NCBI GenBank assembly: GCA_033239525.1
Contig: BSYO01000006.1
Coordinates: forward strand, 1,116,001 to 1,180,000
Length of the DNA stretch: 64,000 nucleotides
Reading direction: 5' to 3'
Origin: Nepenthes gracilis
Taxonomy: Eukaryota; Streptophyta; Magnoliopsida; Caryophyllales; Nepenthaceae
A program made the translations under genes and the position numbers. Each line of letters opens with the position of its first letter. The stretch's first letter is position 1. The notes beneath the pieces are model-generated. The model saw nothing but the letters and a program-made list of their open reading frames with translations, did no database searches and had not been told where the DNA came from. Shown one piece after another: positions 1 to 13,400 of this stretch.

Positions 1-379
1 TCAATAGCAAAACCGTGCGGGCCGCGTGATGGATTGGGACGCCGTGAAGTTCCCTCGGTCCAAAGCGGACAATATCCATATGCGAATACGTTGAGGACGT
101 TACAGATGGTATCAGAGCCGGGATTCGATCCAGTGTGCCAGCAAGGACGTTAGGTCCCCAAGGAAGTGGACTATAGAGTCCCACATCGGATGGGGAGATG
201 AATGAAGCGTACCTTTATAAAGGTGTGAATACCTCTCACTTGTAGACGTGTTTTGGGGGTAGTGAACTCTATCTGCCAGGAACAAAATCGTGCAAGCCGC
301 GTGATGGTTTGGGACGCCGTGAAATTTCTCCGACCCAAAGCGGACAATATCCATATGAGGATGCGCCGGGGACGTTACA
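1..379 (+). mobile_element. TRIM-like miniature LTR element, left LTR cut by window edge
   Basis: A segment of about 100 bp occurs twice as a direct repeat: positions 1-104 and 276-379, both ending GACGTTACA. Directly after the first copy is TGGTATCAGAGCC (107-119), the primer binding site complementary to initiator tRNA-Met used by many plant LTR elements. A second LTR then runs from TG at 134 to CA at 379, about 246 bp. Only about 29 bp separate the two LTRs, so there is no coding capacity, which fits a terminal-repeat retrotransposon in miniature. The left LTR is incomplete because the window starts inside it. A long minus-strand reading frame (438-112) crosses the LTR and is not considered a gene. 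Confidence 0.6.
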
Positions 380-1488
380 GAAATGGTGAGAAAACTTCTA
401 GCATATGAATTACAAAGATGAAAGGTTGGTTTTCTCAATTTAGAATAAGATTAAAGAGTGGGAAATGCTTTTCTCTCAAGTGGGACGGCTCCAAATACCT
501 CAATCAAAAGTTAGGGCAACTGATTATAGGTGTATATTTATAAATGGCTCAAAAAACGCGTTCAAAAATTCTGTCTGTTGCCGCGACGCTTGAACGGGAA
601 GGAGGCGAGCAAAGAGCGGGACTTTTCAGGATTTTACGCTCGAGCACGTGGTGAGCTCATGGCAAGCACATGGCTTCGGGTTTTTGGGTTCGAGCAAATA
701 GAGAGCACATGGAGAGTGCAGGGCTACGAGATTTTGGGCTTGAGCGGATAATAAATAATTATAATTCTAAGGTTAAAAAAATATCTATCAATTAGATATG
801 GCAAATTTAAATAGTGTGAGACCTATTACATTAAATATTTTTGGTTGTTTGGACTGCATAAAGGTAAATTGACTATAATTTTGTTTTTTCATTTATTTTT
901 TAAAAATTTATAAAAAAGTATAATCTAAAAACTTAAAAGATAATATTCTAATAAAGAATATTGTCTAAAAATCTATCTTCATAAAATATTACCTACATCT
1001 AAAAATGTGATTTAAGTTTCATATATTAAGTTTTTTAAAATTTATATTAAACTATTTATTTCTTTTATTTTTATGTATGAATTAAAAAATTAATCATAAT
1101 TCAATTTTATTTTTCTTTTAAAATCATAATTTCTTATACAATCCAAATAATAAGATTTTTAAATTCTACTCAATTTTAATTCATACAGATTTAGAATTAG
1201 ATTTACATTTCAAATTTCAATTCCAATTCTGTAATCCAAACGACAGAATCTGATGCAACCAATGAATTCAACAACTGTTTGTCTTTTTCCTGCTTCTGTG
1301 ATGATGTGTCACCTTGCTACTCTAAAGCTTAGTTTATTTGTTGATGTTGATGTTGATGCTAGTCTGGTCTGACGCCTTGATGTTGGCTGCTGTAGCTACT
1401 GATGCTGCTGGCGCATCCTGATGTGCTGATGGAATTGTTGGCTTGTTACTTCAATTAGGGCCATGACGTAGCACAACCTTCATTGCAG
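380..1488. other. AT-rich 3' flank of the protease gene, no gene seen
   Basis: No supported gene. From about 830 to 1250 the sequence is very AT-rich and bounded by TGTTTGGACTGCATAAAGG on the left and the roughly inverse CTGTAATCCAAAC on the right. This resembles a decayed MITE-like element, but no target duplication is visible. The part nearest 1489 should contain the 3' UTR of the minus-strand gene that ends there. Confidence 0.35.
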
Positions 1489-4400
1489 TCATTGCTCCAA
1501 CAATCCAAACGCGTCAGGTGGCCACACCTTTTAAGCATAAAACCAAATATCAGGTATTTTCTACCATTGATTTACAATAAGAGCTAAGGAAATAGCTAAA
1601 TTGCTGCACAGGTGTGCAGATAATTCACTGAAAACATACAATCTGAATTTTAAAAAAAAAAAGAGAGGGTTGGATTTTGGGTCAAACTAACTTCTTATTT
1701 GGATTGAAAATGGAAATTGATTATTTTAAGACTAAAGAAAGTAAGTCGAAATAATGACTAGGCAAACTGCTAAGCTACACAGACAACAGAGGCTAGAAAG
1801 CAGCAAAATGTTATGGCTACAATGGACTAAAAATGGCTTCCAAAAATCAGAAAATGGAATTCATCCATCCATCATACTTTTTAGAGAATGCAGGACAAGG
1901 GAGAAGAACTCGAAGCAGATTTACCGGAATTACCAATTGAAAGGGGCCAGTTTCTGGACTGTTTGTAGGAAATATGTGCTACCGGGCAGCATATGTCTCA
2001 TGGAAGTTAGACATTGCTTTATGTAAGCATTATGGATAACCCCACAAGTTGTTAGGAAGCCTTCAAAGCGCCTTGTATTGGGTAAGCAGATCATTTTGAG
2101 GCATGCAATCAATCTATTGTCAAGCGTTCAAAATAATGTGCTAAGCAAGTATAAACTGATTGAACAGAGGGACTATCCAAGGACACCAATATCAACCGTG
2201 CTGAGCAGACAGTCCAGAGATCATTTTCTATAGACTACAGCATCTTGGGCTAAGAAATTTTAACTGAGATGTTGGTGGCAACAAGGCTTGCAAATGGACA
2301 GCAAAAGAGAAATAGCTTGGCAGAGCAGTCAAAAGAATGAAGCAGCTAGCAATTACAACGGCTATGTTGTATGACTGTATCACATTGAATGAAGAGGAAC
2401 ATTAAGCTTTGACAAATAGCAATGTAAGTGTGAACCAGATTTCATATGGTAAAATTTCAGAGTTTCCCTGAACCTTGACATAGATACATTTCTTTGGAGT
2501 TCTATAAATAAGATGTACAGTGGAGAAGGGATTGTACCCTCTATCTTGCTTCTCTGCTAACTAACTATTTAAAAATTTGACAACATCATTCATGAAGAAG
2601 AAATCAACCATGCGATACACAAATAAGAGGGAAATATGCAAAACCCAAGAAGAAAAATGATGATGATCAAAGTGACTCACCCTGAAAAAGGCTTTCCCTT
2701 GTATAAGGCCATAAGGAACAGGTCCAAAATGTCGGGAATCCTTTGATGCATAAATGTTATCTCCCTGAACCCAAACATGCCCTTTTGGTACCTACTCATA
2801 AATTACATCTTTTCAGATAAGAGAACTGAAATTCAGGAGCAAAACACCAAGTACACAGCAGAGAAAGAAAAAGGGAAAAGAAGGTAAAAGACCACCCAGA
2901 GTTACCCCCCTCCCCCAAGCGGGGCACCTTTTCCCTTTTTTTTTCTTTTTTTTTTTGCTTTTGCTCCTATTCCTTCAGTAGTGACCATTACAAATCATCT
3001 CAACCAGATTGAGTTTAAATTTTCCTGAAAGCATGTTTGGTAAATGCGCAGCTTTATCTTTTCCAGTTTGCAACAGGACATACAGTTCTCTCATTTATGC
3101 TATGTATTCAAGCTTAACAGCTAGAAAATTGTCTTCAAAATTGTATATCATGTGAAAGTTAGCCGACCAATACTAATCATGGGTCTAAGAAATATAACCA
3201 TTGTTTTAGTTGAGGAATAAGAGTACTATAGAAGATTAAGATAGACACATATAGCATAAGATCAGCGGAGTTTTTGGTTTTTGCTCTATTTATTATCTTA
3301 CCCCTCCACCCAACCCCTAACCAAAAAAGGTGTTTGATGTGTGTCAGACACCAATATATGACCCTAGAAGAGGTATCCAGGCTTCCTAGAACAAGGGAAA
3401 CATGAGATTAACATACAGATATTTCAGACTATGAAGAGCTTCCTTGGGAGGCAAGAAGTTTAATGATTAATGAAGCCACAAAATGACATCCCACCAAGTT
3501 GTTGCAAGCAATGTTTTCATCAACCTATCATAGATCCAAACTGAGGGTCATGCCATGGGTACAATCCTCCGATAAGCACTACAAAGCCAGTTGCATGTCA
3601 TGGATATAGGATACCTTGTGGGACTCACCTAGCCGAATGTGGGTGTAAACACATTTTGATTTATAGTTGTAAAATAAGATTAACAGGGATTTGTTGTTAC
3701 AATAGATTGTAAGGGAAAGAAAGAGAGTTAGTCCTATATTGGTGTCGATGAGGCACTTTATTTCACAACGAAAGTATACCCCAGATGTACTCCAAGATGA
3801 GCATGATGAATGCAATATCATGTGATACACTCATGGACTAATAGATGAAGTCATCTCCAAATGAAAAGGAAATATTTGCCGAACCAAAAATGCTATTGAA
3901 GATTGGTTGGAAAGCTTAACTATATAGTTGTAACTCGACCAAACATACATTAGTCGTAAGTGTTTTAAGTCAAATTATGTTTTCTCATGTCCCACATTGG
4001 CGACCATCATTCATATTTTATGGTACCTTAAGAATACACCAGGACAAGGCTTACATTATAATAATTATTGTCAGACTCGAATGGAGGAATTCTCTGACAC
4101 TGATTGGGCTGGATCTCATCATGATCGAATTCTACTCTCAATTATTGTGTGTTGCTTGAAAGCAATATAGTGTCTTAGAAGAGCACGAAATAGAATATAG
4201 TTGCAAAGTCAAGTGTTGAATCAGAATATCAAGCATTCATATATGTCACATATGAAATAATGTTGATTTGACAATAGCTGCAATCGCTTTGAGGTAGGAA
4301 TATTGGACCATCTCAGTTATGGTTGGATAATTAAGCAACAATATACATTGTATCAAATCCAATATTTCATAAATACATAAAACATATAGAAGTGGATTGT

Positions 4401-7400
4401 CACTTTCTTTCAAAGAACCAAAAAACAACTAGCAAATATTTTTACCAAGTCCCTAATTAGTGTGTGAGTCAAGTATATTTTTAACAAGTTAGGCATGACC
4501 ATCATCTAAGCATGGGCTTTAGAGAGAGTTTTAGAATATGAGGTAGTGTTAGAATATGTTTTTGAATTTGTTGTAGTATATTCCTTTTGCTAAGAGTATT
4601 TTAGTAATTGAACTAATACTTAACCGTAGGGTGTGTGGTTTTTTCTATTCTTTTTTTATAACCTCACAAAATTTATGTGTAGTTTGAAGCACACTCCAAA
4701 ATTTGATTATGCGCTTATGCCAAATGGTTTCATACTAATTCTTCCATACGAATATATATAATATAAGCTTACCGGAGACTATGGTATCATAATATGTCTT
4801 TACGTAGATGATATGGTAATCTTTGGTACAAACATGCTTGGTGCAAATGAAACCAAGTAGTATTTAACTGCAATGTTTAAGATGAATGATTTTAATGGAC
4901 ATACTGTTTGAGATATCAAAGTCAAGAAACACAATGGAGGTTATGCATTGAACCAGTCACATTATATTTATGAGTCACTTCAGAAATTATAACTACAGCT
5001 TTGCTGTATGCAAACCTTCTAGATACACTACTAAACCACATACAGATCATTGAAAAGCGATTAGTAGAGTTTCAAGTTATCTAAAACAAGCTACTAAATT
5101 TGGATTATTTCACTAGGACTTTCCAACAGTGCTTGAAGGATACTCTGATGCTCATGGGACAACAAAAGCAAATTCCAATAAATCCACGTCATTGTGATGC
5201 GATTAGTTGCATATCTAAGAAGCAAACTTGTATTACACATTCAACTATGGAATCAGAATTTAACTCTAGCAGACGTGGGTAAGGAAGAAAAATGGCTGAG
5301 ACATACGTTATTGGATATTAAGTTATGGCCACAACCTATGCAGCTATTTCCTTACAATGTGATATGCAACAGTGAAAGCAACTATGTCTAGAGCATATAA
5401 TACCTGTTATAATGGCAAGTCCAGACAAATAAGCCCAAGACATGAGTATGTCAGCAAATTAATCTCCAATGGTATAGTTACCACTGTTTATGTCAAGTAT
5501 GGGATTCTTAAACCAAAAGGGTTGCCGAGGAATATGATAAGAATGACAGCTAGTGGGACAAGGCTAAAACCCTTATAAAGCACCTTTTTAGCTAATTTGG
5601 CTAAATTAACTTCAAATTTTAATGGGCAATAACAAGTCATTGAAATGTGCCAGTGTTGCCCTGAAATAAGATTAAATTAATCCCTATATTAGGATATTCA
5701 GAACTAACTGTTATGAATGAGTAGTTTGAGTTGAACACTCATAGATGCCTATAGTAGCAGGGGCATACAGGAAACTCCATCTATATGAATATAAAAACCA
5801 CATCTGTCAAGAGTTTTTGGGTTTTAATTCTTTAAATATTCATCGATTCGGGATTAGCACATGGACATAAAATGCTAAAGCAGTTGAAAATCTCTTAGGG
5901 TTCGTTTGTATTGTCAAATTGAGATTGGGATTCTAACTTCAATTCTGACAGAATTGAAATTGAACTGATATTATTATTCTACTGTTTGATTGCATAAAGA
6001 ACGTACACTGCAGCTGAAATTTCAATTTAAATATAAACATACTCGACTAGCAAATTAATCTGGGTCTCCAGATTCATCATCCATGAGATAGAGCCATCCA
6101 CTTCCTCTGCAATTTGAAGGTTATTCTCCATTTTACCAGAAAAAATTATATTCACCTCGTGAGGATCTCCAATGGAAGAGACCATGTGACCATAACATTC
6201 AATTTTTGAATCCTTGTAACAAAGGACCATCCTATAATTTCTTGTTTGACACAGCAGCAATAGAAACAATTCCAAACTAAGGAATTGAGGGCATATTTAT
6301 AATTTCAGCCCATTTTCCCACCTTTTCTTGTTCTTCCATCAATGAATATCACAATCTTGAGATTTAGCTAGCATTGAGCGATTTCATCATTTAGTTGAGA
6401 AATTATTGAAGAAATTTAATAGCACCCAAAATAGAGCCCTAAATATCCAATACAGGGTATCCAAATTGGTACTAACTTAGCTTAGATTTCAGTAGCAGTA
6501 GCCTGAAGCTCAGCAAGCTTTCTAGCAAAAGTACAAAGACCTATGCATTATTCAACACTATCAAAGTGGAGCTCATTTTCTCTATTGCCATGACATTCAC
6601 ATTGAGAGCTTGTAGAACTGGCCTTTCCCAGATTTGCCTTTCGAAGATTTTTTCAAAGATTTATGAGTTCCCTTGTTTTGAAATCAAGTGACAGGAAGAA
6701 ATGAGGGAATAAGAAAGAAGGATTGTGGCTGCCAAAGAAGGAAGCAACGTAAAGCTGCACAAATGGGGGTGACAGACAGGGGATGGGAGGATGAACAGGA
6801 AGAATGGGGTTTAGTTCAACAGTGGGGGCGTAGCTTCAAGATTTAGAGAAGTTGGATACAATAGAGGATAAGATGAGTTGCAAATGAAAGTCACGAACAA
6901 GGGAGAGTTTGGAATTCTGATTTGTCAGGGTTAGCTGCGAAATTGGTATTTGCTGTGGGCCACACTGATTTAGTCTACTGTGGAAAATTGAAAGTTATAA
7001 ATCCAATTTACCCGGATAATTAAACAAAAGAAAGGGAATTAAATGGCACAATGACAATTCCATTTCCCAATTCTGAGCCCATTTTCCCACTTCCAAATGG
7101 GCTTTTAAATAAATTGTGTGGATGTCGTGTGTGGTTTCTTTATTCTAAAAAAAGAAGTTTTGGTTTAATCTAAGGAAACCAATTAACTTCATTGGAACTG
7201 GAGAAGACCTACACTAATTGAAGGTTTAACTCAAAAGAAATCTTTTTGGACGCATGTTACTTAAAAGGTGAAGAGAAACATGAAGCATTATTACTATCTA
7301 GTAAAGGATTGTTGTAACAGATTGTAATCTAAAGGAGGGGTCTTAGTCCTACATTAGTTTAAAAGAGGAAAGTTACTGTATAAAAGTTGTGACACCAATA

Positions 7401-10400
7401 GGAATTTGTTGTACCAATGGATGTTTGTCTGCATCAATGGACACTAGTTTATAGCAAATGGGTGTTGTGGTGAGGCCCCATTTCTTTTTCTTCTTCTTGT
7501 TTTTCAGGTTGATTAACTGGAGCTAGAAACACCCAGCTTAATTGTAACAATGGAAAATGTGATCAAAATGGAAGGGGAACGGAAAGTTACTCCAATTCAA
7601 GAAGGAAAAAGTCTCCAAAACAAACAACTCAAAGATTTCATTTCATATCTTACTAATTTTTACATCATCCTTTTTACAGATCATTCCTCACTTTCATTCC
7701 CCTTTTTAACATATTACCACAAAAGAATAGAATAAAACAGAAAGATGTTTCCCATTGTTATGGTGGATGCTGCCATGTGTCATTCTCTTGCTGCCTCCAA
7801 CGTGCTATCTGGAGGGCTTTTAGAAAAGTTTTTGAGTTTTATCCCAAGGCTGTCTTCAAGCCATGCCACATTTTATCCAACAATCATCTTTAGTTCAGGT
7901 TGCCTTCTCCCACGTGATCAGGAGATGCTTCTACAATCCTCTTAAACATCATCCTACAGCTATTATCAAGCCATGATTCTCTGCATTTGACAACCCTCCC
8001 TCTTCCATACTGTTGAGTCTTTCATGGCTTTGAAATAGCCACATCGCCCCTGAAATTTTCATCATTCCCACTACGCTGCTGTCCATGATGACCTGAGGTT
8101 TCCCACTTTCTAAGACTCAATATCCTTCCTAACCTCATTCTCATCTTCTTTCAGGGAGTAACCATGACAAAGCTCCCGTCTTTTAGAGCACCTTGTCCTT
8201 AAGGTGAGGATAACATAACTTGAGTATATGTCAAGGCTCTCGAGTGTTGTTTTCATCTGATGCTCCCTTCTATTTGACAAGCACTTCAATAGCTTTTCTT
8301 TGACCTATTTTCCAAACCCTTCAGTTCATAATCTGTTCTGGTTCGGGTAAAATCCCTCCTTTGGTATCCACCGGAAGTAAAGTTTGACTCGCTTCTTCCC
8401 TTACTGCAATCTACTTTTTCAAGGTAGAAACATGAAAAACAAGGCGTATCCTGATAGTCTATGGAAGCTCCAATTGATGGCTAAAAAATCTAGACACAAA
8501 CTTTAAGTTCTTCTAAAAGACACTGACTTCTGCTAATATGATTACATGCAGAGGTAGACATAATCCTCAATTTGGAATATTCTTTTAGATCTATATATGT
8601 CATACTGCATCTTCATATGAGCTTGAGTCCTGGACAATTTTTCCTTTAATAATGCTAAAATTTGATCTTCACTCTGAAGCTCCTCTTCAATTGCTGTGTT
8701 CGTCATGGTTCTCTCAACTTACTATGCCGATTGGGTTCAAGAAACTCTATAAACCGTCTCAAAGGAGGTTAACTATGTCAACGAGTGGCTACTAGTATTT
8801 TACCATCATTTGGCCATGGCTAACCATTTTAACCATGATTTTCGTTTGTCTCCCACATAACACCTTAGATATTATTCTAGACTTTTCTTGACTATTTCAG
8901 TTTGCCAATCCGATTGAATGTGGTAAGTAGTATTAAACTGTAGTTTAGTCCCTTTTAACTTAAAAAGTTTCCTCCAAAGGGAGCTCATAAAGGCAGCATC
9001 GTGATCATCTAACTATGGTTTGGGGGTTCCATAGAGCTTGACAATGTGATTCAAAAATCAAGGTTCGGCAGTATAGGGATGAGTTATTGGTATAAAATGT
9101 GCATATTTGGTCAGTTAATCAACAACCACCAAATTACTATTACAGTTTTGTGAGTTAAAAAGTCCCTTTATGAAGTCCATGGATAACTCTATTCATGATT
9201 TTTTGGGAATAGACAAGGGTTGAAGGAGTTTGAAGAGCCTTTGCAGGTGAATCTTTATTAGTTGACAAACTTGGCACTCCCAAACAAGTCTTCTAATGCC
9301 TTTTCTCATGCCCTTCCAATAAAAATTGGCCTTTGCTCAGCTTAGAGTCCTATGATAACCAAAATGCCCCCTAACTGAAAGGTAACATATCCAATCCACA
9401 CCTATTGCCAAACCCCTAGATTTGCGCTCATGACAATCCCCCCCCCCTAAGGAGAACCCCATTAATTAATGAATAACAATTTGGAGGAATCGTTCCTTCC
9501 TCTAGTTGTTGTAGCATGGTTTGAACGCCTAGGTCCTTTTGATATTTGGTCAGACAGCAATGTATTCAGTTCCCGCAGCTTCCGCCTTGATAGGGCGGTG
9601 TTCTAACCAATTGAATTACAATCCCAAGAAAATGAATTAGGTCTATAGCCTAAAAACACCTATTGCCGAAACCCCAGATTTGCACTAATGACAATTTTTC
9701 CCCCTTAAGGAGAACCTCATTAATTGATAAATGAGAGTTTGGAGGAATTGTAACTTCGATTAGTTGCTGCAATATGGTTTGAATACTTGGGTCCTTCTGA
9801 TATGTGACCTTGATCTCCTCCACTCAATCAGGATAAGTGTAGGACAACATCATTAACTTCGAGTCATCCTCCTTTCATGATAAGGCATCTGTTACTTAAT
9901 TGTCTTGCCCCTTCTCATATTCTATGCTAAAGTCATAGCCCAATAATTTGAAAATCCACATCTGTTATGCCAAAGTTCCTACCCTTTTCTCCAGTATAGG
10001 TCCGTTTTACAATAAATACTTGACGCGATAAGTATGATAGTAGCTCCTTTTCATATGTCGAAAGCAAAAGAGCCTTTCCTGTTAGAGCTTGACTAAAAAA
10101 AGCTTTAAGTCTCCTTTCCTACATCAATACAGCCCCTATGATTTCCCCAAAAGCATCACATTAAATAACAAATTTCATTTTGAAATTGGGTAAGGCTAAG
10201 ATAGGAGGCCTTGTCACAACCTCATTAAGCCTTTGGAAGGCCCCCTTTGCTTTGTCAATCGATACAAAGAAAATTTTCCTTACTAGAGCTGTGAGCAAAG
10301 CAGCAATCAAACCATAATTGGGGATGAATTTTCAATCATAACCTGTAAACCCCAAAAATCCCCTTAAAGACTTCAATAATTCAGGTAGATTCCATTCAAG

Positions 10401-13400
10401 CATAGCCCATATCTTCAAAGGGTCCCCGAAAATGTCCCAGATACCCAATTTCCTTACAAAAAACCTACACTTAATTTAGCATACAATTGGTGTTCCTCCA
10501 AAGTGGACAGCACACTTTTTAAGTCATTTCATGAGTCTTCTCCTCCAAACTATAAATCAAGATATTATTGAAAAAGACTAAAATAAACTTTCTAATATGA
10601 GGTCAAAAAATTTTATTCATCAACCCTTGAAAAGTTATCAGTCATTTGTCAACCCAAATGACATTACAAGAAATTCATAATGATCCTCATGGGTTCAAAA
10701 AGCCGTCTTTGGTACGCCAACCTTCATGCGGATCAATTGATATCCTCACACCTTAGGTCTAACTAAGGCAAAATCATAGCTCCACGCAGCTCGTCTAGCA
10801 TCTCATCAATTAAAGGGATCAGGTACTTATCTTTAATCGTCTCGTTGTTCAATGCCCGGTAGTCAATACACATCCTCCAATTGTTATCCACCTTTCTTAC
10901 GAACAAGATAGGCGAGCAATATGGACTATGACTATGCCGAATAGGCCTTGTCTCGAGTAAGTCTTTAACTAGTCTCTTGATCTCACTCTGCTGGCAACAC
11001 AGATAATGATAAGGCCACACATTTATTGGATTAGAATCATCCTTGAGTACAATCTAGTGCTCATGATTTCGGCACAGAAGCACCCTTTCTGGCTCCTTAA
11101 AACACATTCAGGTACTGTTGCAATAACTTCTGTACTCCTGGTGTTTGGTTGGCTAATTTAGTAGAGCCAAAACTATCCAGGAGTTTAAACACCACTCCTC
11201 TGTTTTCAATGGCCGAAATCCTCAGCCAGGAAGTACCTTTTTGCACCTTGTTCTCCGCTCTCTTCAAACCCTTCAACATTATCTAGTGGCCACAGAGATT
11301 GAACTCTATGTGTCAAGTGAGGAAATCCCATGTAATTGAACCTAATGTAGCCAACTATTGAATTCCAAGCACTACATCATAGCCACCCAAGGATAAGACT
11401 AAGAAACTGGCAGTAAATTGACGGCCTTGAATGTCAAACCTTACCTCCCAACATGACCCTTCTCCCTGAAATACTACTCTATTAGCTATCTACGCCTATA
11501 TATTAGTGGTTCTAGTTTTTTCCATCAGCTCCTCATCACGAAACTCAGAGTCCTAGAAATTATGCATATTGCCGGAGTCAACAAGGATTACACCTGAGAC
11601 TTCATTAATTTTTCCTTTTACTCTCATAGTCTTTGTGTAAAGGGGTTGTGCTCCAGTGATTGCATGGTGAAATTTCCAAGCTCTGATTCTCATTCTCTTT
11701 GGCTTCTTGAGGGTGGTTAGGATCGATAGGTCCTGGCTCAAAACCTTCTCCAGCCGCTTTCACCATGAAAAGTTTTGTAGTTGAGCATTTGTGCATCGAT
11801 CCACTTTTCGTCACAATGGTAGCATAACCCCTGGTCTGGTCTTTACTTCTGGGGTGATCCAGCAAACCACCAACTCCGGTTTGGTAGCAACTCTACCTGA
11901 GATAGTTATCCCAGATAAGAAAACGGTGACCCAATTGCCCTCCCGCAAAGGAGGTCTGACCTCTCCAGCTTGCAATAAACTCCTCTTGTATTCAAGTCAT
12001 TCTAGAAGCCTGGTGAAGGCTGGTTGAACCCACAAGCATTACTGAATACTGAATCTCATCTTTGATACCTCCTAAAAAACAACTCAATTTGATTGCTAAT
12101 GACACATCTCTGGGCCGATTTGAGATGGCTTCGAACTGAGACTTATAAATTGTCACCGTTGACCATTGTTGGAATTTTTGTAGCTGCTCCATGGGATCGT
12201 CGTAGGCGTGACTGCCGAAGTGAGCCAGCATAGCCTTGGTAAGTTCTTCCCAATTGTTAAATTCCCCCAATCCTTGGGCATCTTGGAACCACACCAAAAC
12301 TTCATCCTCCATGTAAAAAGAAGATATCAATACCTTCTGATTATCCAGAGTCCTGTACATCTAAAAATACTGCTTAACCTTAGAAATCCAGCCCTCCGAG
12401 TTGTCACCTTCAAAGCGGGGAAAATCAACCTTATACATTTCTATTGACATTAATCCCCATTTCCTCCTCTCTGTTAGCTGTATAGTCTACTACATGAATC
12501 CATGGTGGTTCCATTGCCAGCATCAGTTGGTAAAGATAGAACATCTATCACATTGCTCCGTTAAACCAACAACTAAGTTAAGTCGGTAACATCTTGCTCG
12601 AGAGCATCCATTCGCTGGTTTGCGTTTGTCATTGCCTCGATTAGCTGATTCATCATTGTTCCTTTAACCATCGACTTGTCTCTAATACCAAATTGTTGCA
12701 AGGATGCCACTTTTCTTTTCTTCTTCTTCTTCTTGTTTTTTAGGTTAATTAACTGGAGCTGGGAAATCCCAACTTTATTAAAGCAATAGAAAAGGTGACC
12801 AAAATGGAAGGGAAACATAAAATTGCTCTAATTCAAGAAGGAACAGATCTCCAAAGCAAACAACTCAAAGAGATAATTTCATCTCATATATTACTAATTT
12901 TTACATTATCCTTTTTGTACATAATTCCTCACTCTCATTCCCCTCTTCAACAAATTACTAGAAAAGAATAGAATAAAATAGATGATGCTTCCCATTGCTA
13001 TGGTGGATGCAGCCATGTGTCATCCTCCTGTTGCATTCATCATGTTACCTAGAGGGCTTTCAGAAGATTTGCTAAAATTTGTCCCACGGCTATCTTCAAG
13101 TCACGCCACATTTTATCCAACAATCATCCTTGATCCATGTCACATTTCCCACATGATCAAGAGATGCTTCTAGAATTCCCTTGAACATTATCCTAAAGCT
13201 ACATCAAGCCACGATTCTCCGCATCTAACAATGCTCCCTCTTCCACATTGCTAAGTCCTTCACAAATTTAAAACGGTCATGTCACTTCTAAAATTTTCAT
13301 CATTCCTACTACGTTGTTGTTTATGATGACCTGCAATTTCCCGTTTTCTAAGACTTAGCTTCCTTTTTGACCTCATTCTCATCTTATTTCGATGAGTAGC

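Larger units (their letters stand above)
8170..11290 (-). pseudogene. Broken gypsy pol of element C (RT, RNase H, integrase)
   Basis: The RT block (11020-10763) reads RPSHSPYCSPI-like and NWRMCIDYRALNNETIKDKYLIPLID. An RNase H remnant near 10100-10230 shows CDAFGEIIGAVLM. The integrase core is spread over about 9300-8700, with MDFIKGL, LVVVD-LTKYAHFIP, LYGTPKP and DHDAAFMSSLW. The C-terminal end near 8200 reads like the usual gypsy L-DKV tail. Numerous stops and frame changes exclude function. The piece between RNase H and integrase is duplicated and interrupted (see 9398-9808). Confidence 0.75.

Noticed and set aside
5890..7110. Non-autonomous hAT-like element in IMP1 intron 2
   Set aside because: GTTTG-type words occur near both ends, but inverted repeats and a target duplication could not be aligned convincingly.
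9572..9625. Functional tRNA gene
   Set aside because: The T arm and 3' acceptor strand are missing and the anticodon is altered.
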